Positions 1-6,973 of a stretch of 43,223 nucleotides of DNA are shown in pieces (position 1 is the first letter of the stretch; each line of letters opens with the position of its first letter). Origin of the DNA: Opitutaceae bacterium. Its GTDB lineage: Bacteria > Verrucomicrobiota > Verrucomicrobiia > Opitutales > Opitutaceae. Location of the stretch: positions 1 to 43,223 of the forward strand of contig JANQKV010000057.1 of NCBI GenBank assembly GCA_028280945.1, in the 5' to 3' direction. The position numbers were made by a program, and so were the translations under genes. A model generated the notes under the pieces. It was not told the DNA's origin. It made no database searches and worked only from the letters and a program-made list of their open reading frames with translations.

Positions 1-112
1 TGTCACTGCTCCATTCCAGCGCCCAACCCAGGGTCTCGGTGTAGAACTGCAAACTCCGCTTGATGTCCGAAACGGGCAGCACGGGGATGGTGTTTTCGAT
101 ATTCTTTTTCAT
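1..112 (-). CDS. VOC-family (glyoxalase/bleomycin-resistance fold) protein, N-terminal part only
   Basis: Only the first 37 codons are inside the window; the gene runs off the left edge. The protein begins MKKNIENTIPVLPVSDIK and continues with RSLQFYTETLGWALEW, the typical first beta-alpha unit of vicinal-oxygen-chelate proteins (a P-V-x-D-x-x-x-S-x-x-F-Y-x-x-x-L-G-W pattern). Its ATG overlaps the TGA of the upstream permease gene by four bases (ATGA, 109-112), so it is probably translated by coupling and belongs to the padR-permease transcript. Known VOC proteins include glyoxalase I, bleomycin- or fosfomycin-resistance proteins and dioxygenases; the substrate cannot be told from this fragment. 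Family assignment is fairly firm, function is not. Confidence 0.7.
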   Translation of the reverse strand, partial: MKKNIENTIPVLPVSDIKRSLQFYTETLGWALEWSSD

Positions 113-2751
113 TCGGCTCGCAGTGCTTCGATGGGGTTGATGCGTAAGGCACGGCGGGCTGGCATGGCAATGGCGAGAAGAGCAGAGAGCAGAATCGTGA
201 GTGCGGCTGCGCCAAAGATCGTGGGTTCCCAGGCAGACGTTTCGAACAGCTGTTGTTCGAGCAACAGTCCGATGGGCCAAAGCAGCGGCGCCCCGACCAA
301 CAAACCCAGGAGCACGGGGCGGCTGCCTTGGCGAAACAGCAGGGCGAGCGTCTGGCCACTCTGTGCGCCCAGAGCCATGCGGATGCCGATCTCCCGGGTG
401 CGTTGGGTGACGATCGTCTGCATGACGGCAAAGATACCGATGGCGGCAAGGATGAGCGCGATCGTCGCGAAGAGTCCCAGAAGTCCCGATTGAAACTGCG
501 GATCGCGGGTCGCGGTCCCTGTCAGTTCTTCGAGGGTGTTGAAATTAAACACCGGCTGCTCGGCATCGATGCCTTGCACCACCTCCCGCACGGGTCCGGC
601 CAACGACGCTGCGTCGACCTCGGCCTGCACGGCGAACGAAACCGTAGGCCAACCCGTCCAGTGGCGCAGTGGGATATACATCTGCGGGCGCTCTGAGATT
701 CCGGTCAGGTCCTGCAAGCGGATGTCCTCCACGACCCCCACGACCCGATAAATGTTGTCGGGGCGACCGGGTGAGACGCGTTTGCCCACGGCAGATTCGT
801 TGGGCCAAAAGCGTTCGGCCAGGTTGCGGCTGATAATGATGACGGGATCGTTCCCATTGTCCGTCACCTCAAATCCGCGGCCGTCGACCACGGCGATATC
901 CAGCGTCGCAAAATAGGAGGTGTCCACGATACGCCAGGAGGCTTGGATGGAATCCTCGGGTGCGATGGCGGACGGATCCCGCGAGAAAACGTTAAGGCTG
1001 GTCGTGCCGTCGCCGAAGGGCAGGCCGCTGGTGATGCCGACCGCGGCGACGCCGGGCAGGGCTCCGATCTCAGACTTTAGCCGGTTAAAAAAACCGATCC
1101 GGTGTTCGCGTTCGCCGTAGGCGCTGTTGTCGGGCGTGATCTGAAACGTGAGCACGTTTTCGGAGCGGTAACCGGGGTCGGTTTGTTGAAGTTGTTGATA
1201 ACTGTGCAGCAGGAGTCCGGCTCCCACCACGAGCACCACGGAAAGGGCGACCTGCACGACGACCAGCGCGGAGCGCGTTCGGCTTTGGCGGGCGGACAAT
1301 CCGATGGAGCGGCTTGCCGTGCCCAGCGAGGCGGCCGCGTCGGGGCGGGAGACCCGGAGGGCCGGGACAAGTCCCGCCACAAACACCGTTGCAACCCCAA
1401 CGCCCACGATGAAGAGCAACACGATTGGGTTGAGCACGATTTGTTCTCCGCGCAGCATCGCATCGGCCTGCGGGTGCAGGCGCAGCAGTCCCACCCCCCA
1501 ACTGGCCAGCAACAGGCTCAGCAATGTTCCGCCCGTGGCGAGCACCGCCGCTTCGCACAGCAATTGACGCATGATCTGCCAACGCGAGGCACCCAAGGCC
1601 CCGCGGATGGCGAGTTCGTGATCGCGGGCCAGGGCTTGGGACAGCAACAGATTCGCGACATTAGCGCAGGCGATCAGCAGCAGCAGACCAACTGCCGCAA
1701 AAAGAATGGTGAGACCGCGGCTGAGTTCAGCCGGAACCACTTGGTCGTAGACCGGCTCCAGGTAGGCGCCCCAGCCGGAGATGGTGTCGGGGTGGGCTTC
1801 GCGTAATCCGGCAGCCAGAATATCGACCTCGGCCTGCGCCTGCTCGATGGTTACGCCGGAAGCGAGCCGGCCGATGACGGTTACCCAATGATCGTCCCGG
1901 GCCACCTTTGAGGGGTCGGCGGCCAGGGGTTTCCAGACATCCACTTCGGAGAAGAAATTGGCAGCCTCGCTGATTACTCCCACTACCTGGTGGGGCTGGC
2001 GGTCGATATTGATGGTGCGGCTGAGAATGTTGGGGTCGGCACCGTAGCGCTCTCGCCACAGTGACTCACCGAGCACAACCACGTCGGGCCCGCCGGGCCG
2101 GTCCTCGTTGGCGGTGAACTCACGACCCGTGATCATTGGCCAGCCCAACACCTCGGAGAATCCAGCGCTGACGTTAACCACACTGGCCTGCACCGGTCGG
2201 TTGTTTCCATCCGATAGATTGATGCTGCCCGAAGTGATGCCCAACAGCGCTTCGAACGACTCCGCCTGGTCTCGATAATCCACGAAGTTGGGCACCGATT
2301 GGGTGAATTGATCGATGCCAAGCTCGAGATTGTTTTCCCAAAAGAAGACCAACCGATCCTGCTCCCGCACCCCCAGGGGCTTGAGCATGACGGCATGGAT
2401 GACACTGAACATGATGGCGCAGGCGCCGATGCCGATTCCCAGGGTCAGAATGGCAGTCCCGGAGAAACCGGGCGACCGCGCCAACGAACGCGAAGCGAGG
2501 CGCAGATCGCGGGCGATGTCGGCGAGGCCGCGCAGACCCCAGGCATCGCGGCTGGCTTCCTTGGCCTGTTCGATGCCACCAAACGACACCCGGGCTCGTC
2601 GCTCCGCCTCGGCCCGCGACATGCCCTGGCGGAGATTGTTTTCGATCTCCATTTCCAAATGAAACTGCAGTTCCTCGTTCATCTCGCTCTCGGCGCGACC
2701 ACGTCGAAAGTAGCCCCGCAGGGCGATCCAGAGGCTCTTGAGCAAACTCAT
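109..2751 (-). CDS. ADOP-type ABC transporter permease (MacB/FtsX superfamily)
   Basis: An 880-residue inner-membrane permease with the layout of acidobacterial duplicated orphan permeases. It has a cytoplasmic N-terminal stretch (about 1-85, with a MNEELQFHLEME helix), a first transmembrane segment near 95-120, a periplasmic MacB-like domain, three FtsX-type transmembrane segments (about 340-460), then a second copy of the whole arrangement ending near 880 with the motif RTREIGIRMALGA followed by membrane segments. No ATPase is encoded beside it, which is why the family is called orphan. MacB-type permeases are mechanotransmitters that move peptides, antibiotics or lipoproteins rather than channels. 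The gene begins 1 bp after padR and overlaps the VOC gene by 4 bp, so the three form one transcription unit that PadR probably represses. The substrate is unknown. Confidence 0.88.
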   Translation of the reverse strand: MSLLKSLWIALRGYFRRGRAESEMNEELQFHLEMEIENNLRQGMSRAEAERRARVSFGGIEQAKEASRDAWGLRGLADIARDLRLASRSLARSPGFSGTAILTLGIGIGACAIMFSVIHAVMLKPLGVREQDRLVFFWENNLELGIDQFTQSVPNFVDYRDQAESFEALLGITSGSINLSDGNNRPVQASVVNVSAGFSEVLGWPMITGREFTANEDRPGGPDVVVLGESLWRERYGADPNILSRTINIDRQPHQVVGVISEAANFFSEVDVWKPLAADPSKVARDDHWVTVIGRLASGVTIEQAQAEVDILAAGLREAHPDTISGWGAYLEPVYDQVVPAELSRGLTILFAAVGLLLLIACANVANLLLSQALARDHELAIRGALGASRWQIMRQLLCEAAVLATGGTLLSLLLASWGVGLLRLHPQADAMLRGEQIVLNPIVLLFIVGVGVATVFVAGLVPALRVSRPDAAASLGTASRSIGLSARQSRTRSALVVVQVALSVVLVVGAGLLLHSYQQLQQTDPGYRSENVLTFQITPDNSAYGEREHRIGFFNRLKSEIGALPGVAAVGITSGLPFGDGTTSLNVFSRDPSAIAPEDSIQASWRIVDTSYFATLDIAVVDGRGFEVTDNGNDPVIIISRNLAERFWPNESAVGKRVSPGRPDNIYRVVGVVEDIRLQDLTGISERPQMYIPLRHWTGWPTVSFAVQAEVDAASLAGPVREVVQGIDAEQPVFNFNTLEELTGTATRDPQFQSGLLGLFATIALILAAIGIFAVMQTIVTQRTREIGIRMALGAQSGQTLALLFRQGSRPVLLGLLVGAPLLWPIGLLLEQQLFETSAWEPTIFGAAALTILLSALLAIAMPARRALRINPIEALRAE

Positions 2752-2752
2752 G

Positions 2753-3085
2753 TCAGGCGGTCTCCAGAATCAGGTCCACCACGGTGGCGAACTTGCGCCA
2801 ATTGGCGGCCTCGGCGTCCATCTGCTTCCGGCCTTTGGCGGTGAGTGAGTAGTATTTGGCGCGGCGGCCTGCCTCGGATGTGCCCCATTCCGATTTGATC
2901 AGCCCCTGCTTTTCCAAGCGGATGAGGGCGGGGTAGAGCGAACCCTGATTCACGCTGAGAACGTTGTCGGCGATTTGGTTGATGCGCTGCTGGATGCCCC
3001 AGCCGTGGCGGCTTTCGTCGCGCAGCGCGCGGAGGGCGAGCAGGCCGAGGGTGCCTTGCAAAAGATCGTTGGGGGAAGTGGCCAT
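2753..3085 (-). CDS. PadR-family transcriptional regulator
   Basis: A 110-residue protein of the short PadR type. It shows the winged-helix region NDLLQGTLGLLALRAL, then HGWGIQQRI, then the recognition segment LSVNQGSLYPALIRLEKQGLI, and a wing RRAKYYSLTAKG. The C-terminal helix (about 88-110) would be for dimerisation. This is the subgroup habitually found directly in front of ADOP permease genes. The stop is 1 bp from the permease start, so the two are co-transcribed. A 7-bp inverted repeat (3094-3108) in its leader is a natural autoregulatory operator candidate. PadR regulators usually repress neighbouring transporter or detoxification genes and release DNA on ligand binding; the ligand here is unknown. 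Confidence 0.9.
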   Translation of the reverse strand: MATSPNDLLQGTLGLLALRALRDESRHGWGIQQRINQIADNVLSVNQGSLYPALIRLEKQGLIKSEWGTSEAGRRAKYYSLTAKGRKQMDAEAANWRKFATVVDLILETA

Positions 3086-3093
3086 AAGCTTTC

Positions 3094-3108
3094 TCTAGTT
3101 AAACTAGA
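3094..3108. promoter_or_regulatory. Palindromic operator candidate upstream of padR
   Basis: TCTAGTT-A-AACTAGA has perfect 7-bp arms around one base and lies 8 bp upstream of the padR start. A further half site, TCTAGTT, occurs at 3129-3135, 35 bp away, and the minus strand carries TTGACA at 3141-3136 as a possible -35 box. The symmetry is seen directly; assignment to PadR is inferred from position. Confidence 0.5.
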
Positions 3109-3157
3109 ATAGATCGCTGAAGGCTTCTTCTAGTTTGTCAAGAGGAAGAGTGGCTGA

Positions 3158-4351
3158 TCACGAACTTGAGCGCAGGTTGCCATAGGCTAATCGCCGATAG
3201 AGCCATTCGAGCGGGCCGCGTCGGAAGCGACGGAGCCAAAGACCACTGAACAGGGTGAAGCCGGCGTATACAGCCAAGGCGATGGCGGAGAGGGTGGGGC
3301 CGGAGAACTGAAAGCCGAGGGCGGCGCCGGGATGGTAGAATATCAGGGCGAATGCGGCTGCGCCGCCCATGTATCCGGTCAGGGAGAGTTTCCCGTTGTT
3401 GATCAGGGCCTGCCGAAGCACGTTGCCTGTCGTGGTGCGAATGCAGAAGAGCGCTGCGAGGTAGATGTAGACAAACAGAGAGCAGAGCTGGAATCCCAGG
3501 TAGAAAACCGTCGCAATGGGCTGCTCGGCGAAAAGGAAATCTCCCTGTCCCTTGGCCAAACCATAGAGCAGGAATCCCAGGGAATAGGCTGCGGCGTAAC
3601 CCACGGCTTTACCATATGCCGTCAGGTTTTCGGTGAAGCGGACGTGCAGCCGGTGTTTGCCGATCAACACACCTGACAAGATCATGGCCAGGGACATTCC
3701 AAGGTGGAACGCGTTGTCGGCATAGATCGTGCCGTATTCGATCCAGCGTAGTTTGATCTGCTCCACGATGGGACCCTGGGTGTAGATCTCGTGAATCCGT
3801 TCGAACGGATATTGTCGCGGCACCCCGTGAAAAATCTGGAAGACCAGTGGTCGCAAGTTGGCCTCGAAAAACGTTCCCCACAGGGCGAAGGAAGCGGCGG
3901 CCATACTGAGCGTGAGTTTGGTCGGCGCACGGTATAGGGCCATGGCGAGCAGACCAAACACCGCATACACGAGGAGGATCTCCACGTGAAAAAAGAACGA
4001 TGTGTTGATCGCGCCCAGCGCACCCAGGATCAGCATGCGGCGGACGAAATAGGGGGCGAAGGCCTGCCCGCGCTGCGTGAAGTTTTGGTATTGGATGGCG
4101 ATGCCGATGCCGAACAGCAGCGAGAACATGCCGATGAAGCGTTTGCTGATGAGCAGCATCTCGAAAGTGCCCAACAACCGGCCGAAAGGACCGGGTTCGT
4201 CCGCGAGAGGATTGCCGTGAACCAGGCTCGAGTTGAAGCTGTGAATGATCGAGAGGTAGATCCCGAGGAGCGCGAAACCGCGCAGGAGATCAAGAGCCTC
4301 AATGCGATCTTTGATGGGCTGGGCAGGAGAAGATTGGGTGGAGGAGGTCAT
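3158..4351 (-). CDS. DUF418 / YeiB-like integral membrane protein
   Basis: A 397-residue polytopic membrane protein. The N-terminal motif RIEALDLLRGFALLGI (about 15-31) and the segment FIGMFSLLFGIG (about 72-83) are hallmarks of DUF418/YeiB proteins, and the C-terminal third has the DUF418 helices, including a GKLSLTGYMGGAA motif near 317-329. About ten hydrophobic segments are visible. The family is widespread, of unproven function, and related in its N-terminal part to acyltransferase-3-like membrane proteins. A GAGAGG sequence about 12 nt before the ATG could serve as ribosome binding site. It lies 103 bp downstream of the AraC-type regulator on the same strand and may share its transcript, although a stem-loop sits between them. 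Confidence 0.85.
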   Translation of the reverse strand: MTSSTQSSPAQPIKDRIEALDLLRGFALLGIYLSIIHSFNSSLVHGNPLADEPGPFGRLLGTFEMLLISKRFIGMFSLLFGIGIAIQYQNFTQRGQAFAPYFVRRMLILGALGAINTSFFFHVEILLVYAVFGLLAMALYRAPTKLTLSMAAASFALWGTFFEANLRPLVFQIFHGVPRQYPFERIHEIYTQGPIVEQIKLRWIEYGTIYADNAFHLGMSLAMILSGVLIGKHRLHVRFTENLTAYGKAVGYAAAYSLGFLLYGLAKGQGDFLFAEQPIATVFYLGFQLCSLFVYIYLAALFCIRTTTGNVLRQALINNGKLSLTGYMGGAAAFALIFYHPGAALGFQFSGPTLSAIALAVYAGFTLFSGLWLRRFRRGPLEWLYRRLAYGNLRSSS

Positions 4352-4405
4352 GATGTAATAAACCTCTCTGAATTTGCGCTCGAAACTGCGGTAGGGAAGC
4401 GAGCG

Positions 4406-4433
4406 CGGGTTTCAAATCGGGTATTGAGACCCG
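4406..4433 (-). terminator. Stem-loop between the AraC-type gene and the DUF418 gene
   Basis: CGGGTTTCAA and TTGAGACCCG form a 10-bp stem (one G-U pair) with an 8-nt loop, just downstream of the AraC-type stop codon. There is no T-tract on the minus side, so it may attenuate or protect RNA rather than terminate fully. Confidence 0.35.
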
Positions 4434-4454
4434 TCCTTGGGTGGAAGCCTCCCC

Positions 4455-5531
4455 TCAGCTGCCTTGTTTCGCCAGGAATTCGCCGGGGGTTTGCCCGCAG
4501 TGTTTTTTGAATGCGCGGTGGAATGACGCTTTTGAGGCGAATCCGACTTCCTGGGCCAGGCCGAACAAACTCAATGCCCGGGCTCCGGGTTCGGTCGCCC
4601 GCAGCTTAAATGCGTCGATGCGCAGCCGGTTGATAAACTCGTTGAAGTTGGCGTGGTTGCCGGCGCTTATGGCCGCAGTGACGGCCTTCTCGCTCAGCCC
4701 CAAGCTGTCGGCGACCTTCGCCACCGTCACCTGGGGGTGGCGGTAGATATCGGATTGGCGGATCCTTTCCAAAATGTCGGCGGCTAGACCGGAAGCGGAG
4801 GCCTGGCGTGATCTCAGATAGCGAGCCAACTTGGGTTTGGTTTGCAGGATAAAACCAAACCCAAAGCCATAGATACTCACCATCGCAGCGCCGTGGATGA
4901 GGTAGGATACCACATAGCCGGTCACATGGTTTTTGCCGAAGGCGCTGACAAATATCCAACTGAGGCTGAGCACTGAAATCACGGGCAACACACGCAGGGT
5001 CCATTGCCGGCAGGGATCGTCCGCAGAGCGTTCAACAATTCGGTCACGAAGGCGACCTAGCACGACAAGATAGGCGACGAAGTGAGCTACGAAGTAGACG
5101 TCGTAGATGATAAAAAACGTCCTGACCGACGCCGGATCACTCCAGATCACAAATCCCCCGTAGATCGACTCGCCGGGCACCAGGTAGTAGGAAGCGAGCA
5201 CCATCAAAATACCGGGCAGGAAGTGCAGGAGATGAATTTGGCGCAGCTTGAACTTTGGTTCGGCCAGCAGCCGCAGGTGTAGGTAGATCAACGGCAGGTA
5301 GGCGAATGGAAATGCCAGGGGGATGGGGAGTTCGGCTCCCGTGCCGGCGTAGAGTATCCCTTCGATTGCCTTCTCTCCGCAGCCCAGCGACATCATCAGG
5401 AAAAACACCCCCAGCAGGGTGAACGACGTCTCGCGGGGTTTCTGGGTCAGGACGATGGCGGTAAGCACGAGTCCCTGGCCCGCGGTGATCAGAAGCAAAA
5501 ATAGCAAAACCTGCATGGGCACATCGTTCAT
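4455..5531 (-). CDS. Membrane-embedded AraC-family transcriptional regulator
   Basis: From the ATG at 5531 the protein has 358 residues. The frame is open to a TTG at 5570, but the ATG version begins just before the first membrane helix and is preferred. About seven hydrophobic segments fill residues 6-235. They are followed by a basic linker and a C-terminal AraC DNA-binding domain (about 250-355) with the second helix-turn-helix GFASKASFHRAFKKHCGQTPGEF. This 7TM-AraC architecture occurs in Bacteroidota and Verrucomicrobiota and presumably senses a membrane or external signal. It is transcribed toward the DUF418 gene, which is a plausible target. Ligand and regulon are unknown. Confidence 0.82.
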   Translation of the reverse strand: MNDVPMQVLLFLLLITAGQGLVLTAIVLTQKPRETSFTLLGVFFLMMSLGCGEKAIEGILYAGTGAELPIPLAFPFAYLPLIYLHLRLLAEPKFKLRQIHLLHFLPGILMVLASYYLVPGESIYGGFVIWSDPASVRTFFIIYDVYFVAHFVAYLVVLGRLRDRIVERSADDPCRQWTLRVLPVISVLSLSWIFVSAFGKNHVTGYVVSYLIHGAAMVSIYGFGFGFILQTKPKLARYLRSRQASASGLAADILERIRQSDIYRHPQVTVAKVADSLGLSEKAVTAAISAGNHANFNEFINRLRIDAFKLRATEPGARALSLFGLAQEVGFASKASFHRAFKKHCGQTPGEFLAKQGS

Positions 5532-5570
5532 GGCGGCACGAATGACAGCATGATGCGTGCGAATGCCCAA

Positions 5571-5600
5571 CCCCGCAGACCGTCGACCGGGGCTTTTGTT
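5571..5600. terminator. Weak hairpin with T-run after the TonB-C-like gene
   Basis: CCCCG (5571-5575) pairs with CGGGG (5588-5592), with a CTTTTGTTT run on the plus side. It lies in the gap between the TonB-C-like gene and the AraC-type gene. The T-run points the wrong way for the minus-strand genes, so its role is doubtful. Confidence 0.25.
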
Positions 5601-5609
5601 TATTCCCGT

Positions 5610-6086
5610 TCAGAAATCCTTGTCGGCGGGGCCGAAGAAGGGGGTTGAATCCACGGTCACCGGCACCATCACGGCGTAGGCGAAGGGCTGGCTGTCAGCA
5701 TCGCGTTGGATGGGAAAAGTCCATTGGGCGACGGCTGTCATGGCGGCTTCCTGGATGTCCGGTTCCGCGTTGGTCATGGCCACCGTCATGTTAATGATGC
5801 GGCCGCGTTCATCGATGATGGTGCCGAGCAGCACAACCCCGCCGCGCCCCTCGCGCTTGGCTTTTTTGGGGATGGCAACCTTGGCGCGGTTCTTGGGATC
5901 GACCTCTTCCTCGAAAAGGTAGACCGGATACATGACCCCTTCGACTTCAACGTGGCTGCGGTTGGCGTCGCGCTCGGCTTTCACTTCCGGCGGCACCTCC
6001 TTCTTCTCCTTTTTGTCCAGCAAGCCTCCCTCGGCGACGGCGAACGGCGCGGAGAAAAGCAGGCAGAGCAAAAGACGAAAGCGCAT
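5610..6086 (-). CDS. Small exported protein with a TonB C-terminal-like domain
   Basis: 158 residues. A Sec signal peptide (RFRLLLCLLFSAPFAVA, cleavage around 18-20) is followed by a charged segment DKKEKKEVPPE. The second half matches the energy-transducer C-terminal fold: VVLLGTIIDERGRI, then AAMTAVAQWTFPI and a VMVPVTVDS final strand. It lacks the N-terminal anchor helix and long proline-rich arm needed to span the periplasm and pair with ExbBD, so it probably does not transduce energy itself. Stand-alone copies of this domain are common in Verrucomicrobiota and their role is unclear. It precedes the AraC-type gene on the same strand with a 78-bp gap. Confidence 0.7.
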   Translation of the reverse strand: MRFRLLLCLLFSAPFAVAEGGLLDKKEKKEVPPEVKAERDANRSHVEVEGVMYPVYLFEEEVDPKNRAKVAIPKKAKREGRGGVVLLGTIIDERGRIINMTVAMTNAEPDIQEAAMTAVAQWTFPIQRDADSQPFAYAVMVPVTVDSTPFFGPADKDF

Positions 6087-6130
6087 GAGGTGAGAGCTCG
6101 AGCGAAGCCACGGGCAAGGGAGCAGACCAC

Positions 6131-6160
6131 AAAAAACCCGCCGGGTTCAAACGGCGGGTG
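6131..6160 (-). terminator. Intrinsic terminator of the exosortase/PEP-CTERM operon
   Basis: CCCGCCG (6137-6143) pairs with CGGCGGG (6152-6158). The six adenines at 6131-6136 on the plus strand give a U-tract in the minus-strand transcript. It lies about 20 bp past the stop of the PEP-CTERM gene, as expected for a rho-independent terminator. Confidence 0.8.
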
Positions 6161-6181
6161 AAAAAACGGGGTGGCAGGGAA

Positions 6182-6892
6182 TCAAACCTGCAACTGAGCG
6201 GAGCCGACGTGGCCGCGGCGACGGCACATGAGCGCACCCACAAAGAGCGCGGTGAACAGCACCGCCGCATGACTGGCCTCAGGGATGGGGGTCACCGTTG
6301 TGGTGAAGGCGAAGTCCGAGCCGATAAGGTTGGCGTTGATGGTTGATAGGTCCGCGTAACTCGCGACCGGACTTGTGAACATGTTTTGACCATCCGCGTA
6401 GTTGGAGCCTCCGAGCGCGAGAGCGATACTGTTGGCGGCGGTGACGGCATTGCCGACAATGGTGAGTGCGTAGGTTGCAGAGGCGTTCAACGGGAACGAC
6501 ACACCCGAGAGGTCGATGCTGGCGTCGAAATAGTCGGTCGATCCGTCAAAGGCCTGCCAGGAGGCTGCTCCCGGAATGGACAGGGTTTGAGGACCGGCAT
6601 TCAGGTTGCCCAGGGCCTGCTGAATGGGGAACCCGTCGGGCGCCCATTGGGTGAAGTAAAAGTCCAGATTGGTGACGGCGCCGCCACCGGTGCCGGCGAC
6701 AAATCGAAACGTCAAAGAACTGATATCCGTGATATTCGTGAAAGTCTGTGTGTAGCCCACTCCGTCCGACAATAACTGGCCACTCCCGGACATGCCCGTT
6801 ATCGTATCGGCCGTCAGGACTTGGGCTTGGGTCGAAACAGCAGCAAGCGGGAGTGTCGCCGCGACTAGGAATGGTCGGAGAGAAGCTTTCAT
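6182..6892 (-). CDS. PEP-CTERM-type exported protein with variant PEA sorting motif
   Basis: 236 residues. A signal peptide (about 1-23, ending VSTQAQ) is followed by a beta-rich, Gly/Ala/Ser/Thr-rich body with no recognised enzyme domain. The C-terminus has the tripartite sorting signal: TPIPEAS (about 200-207), a hydrophobic helix AAVLFTALFVGALM, and basic CRRRG, with a 12-residue tail after it. The usual motif is VPEP; here the last proline is alanine. It is the last gene of the TPR-exosortase transcript and the obvious local substrate of the exosortase, which would cleave near the motif during surface or exopolysaccharide delivery. The body resembles generic verrucomicrobial PEP-CTERM proteins; no specific role can be given. 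Confidence 0.8.
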   Translation of the reverse strand: MKASLRPFLVAATLPLAAVSTQAQVLTADTITGMSGSGQLLSDGVGYTQTFTNITDISSLTFRFVAGTGGGAVTNLDFYFTQWAPDGFPIQQALGNLNAGPQTLSIPGAASWQAFDGSTDYFDASIDLSGVSFPLNASATYALTIVGNAVTAANSIALALGGSNYADGQNMFTSPVASYADLSTINANLIGSDFAFTTTVTPIPEASHAAVLFTALFVGALMCRRRGHVGSAQLQV

Positions 6893-6910
6893 GAGTGGAC
6901 TTAGAAGTAG

Positions 6911-6953
6911 ATAGGGTAAATCACCTAGATTTCCAGTTAATTCTACACCCTAT
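6911..6953. repeat. Inverted repeat in the leader of the PEP-CTERM gene
   Basis: ATAGGGT (6911-6917) and ACCCTAT (6947-6953) are perfect 7-bp arms 29 bp apart. An alternative hairpin TTCTA/TAGAA (6941-6945 with 6954-6958) uses part of the same sequence. The 81-bp gap between exosortase and substrate gene is AT-rich compared with its surroundings, so it may hold a separate promoter or a leader structure. Confidence 0.35.
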
Positions 6954-6973
6954 TAGAACTGTTTTTACCCCGA

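Noticed and set aside
3-449. 148-codon minus-strand frame across the permease end
   Set aside because: It is a different frame of the ADOP permease and VOC genes; the VOC protein is in another frame with clear family similarity.
5532-5570. TTG-started extension of the AraC-type regulator
   Set aside because: The extra 13 residues are not hydrophobic, have no ribosome site and precede a good ATG just before the first membrane helix.
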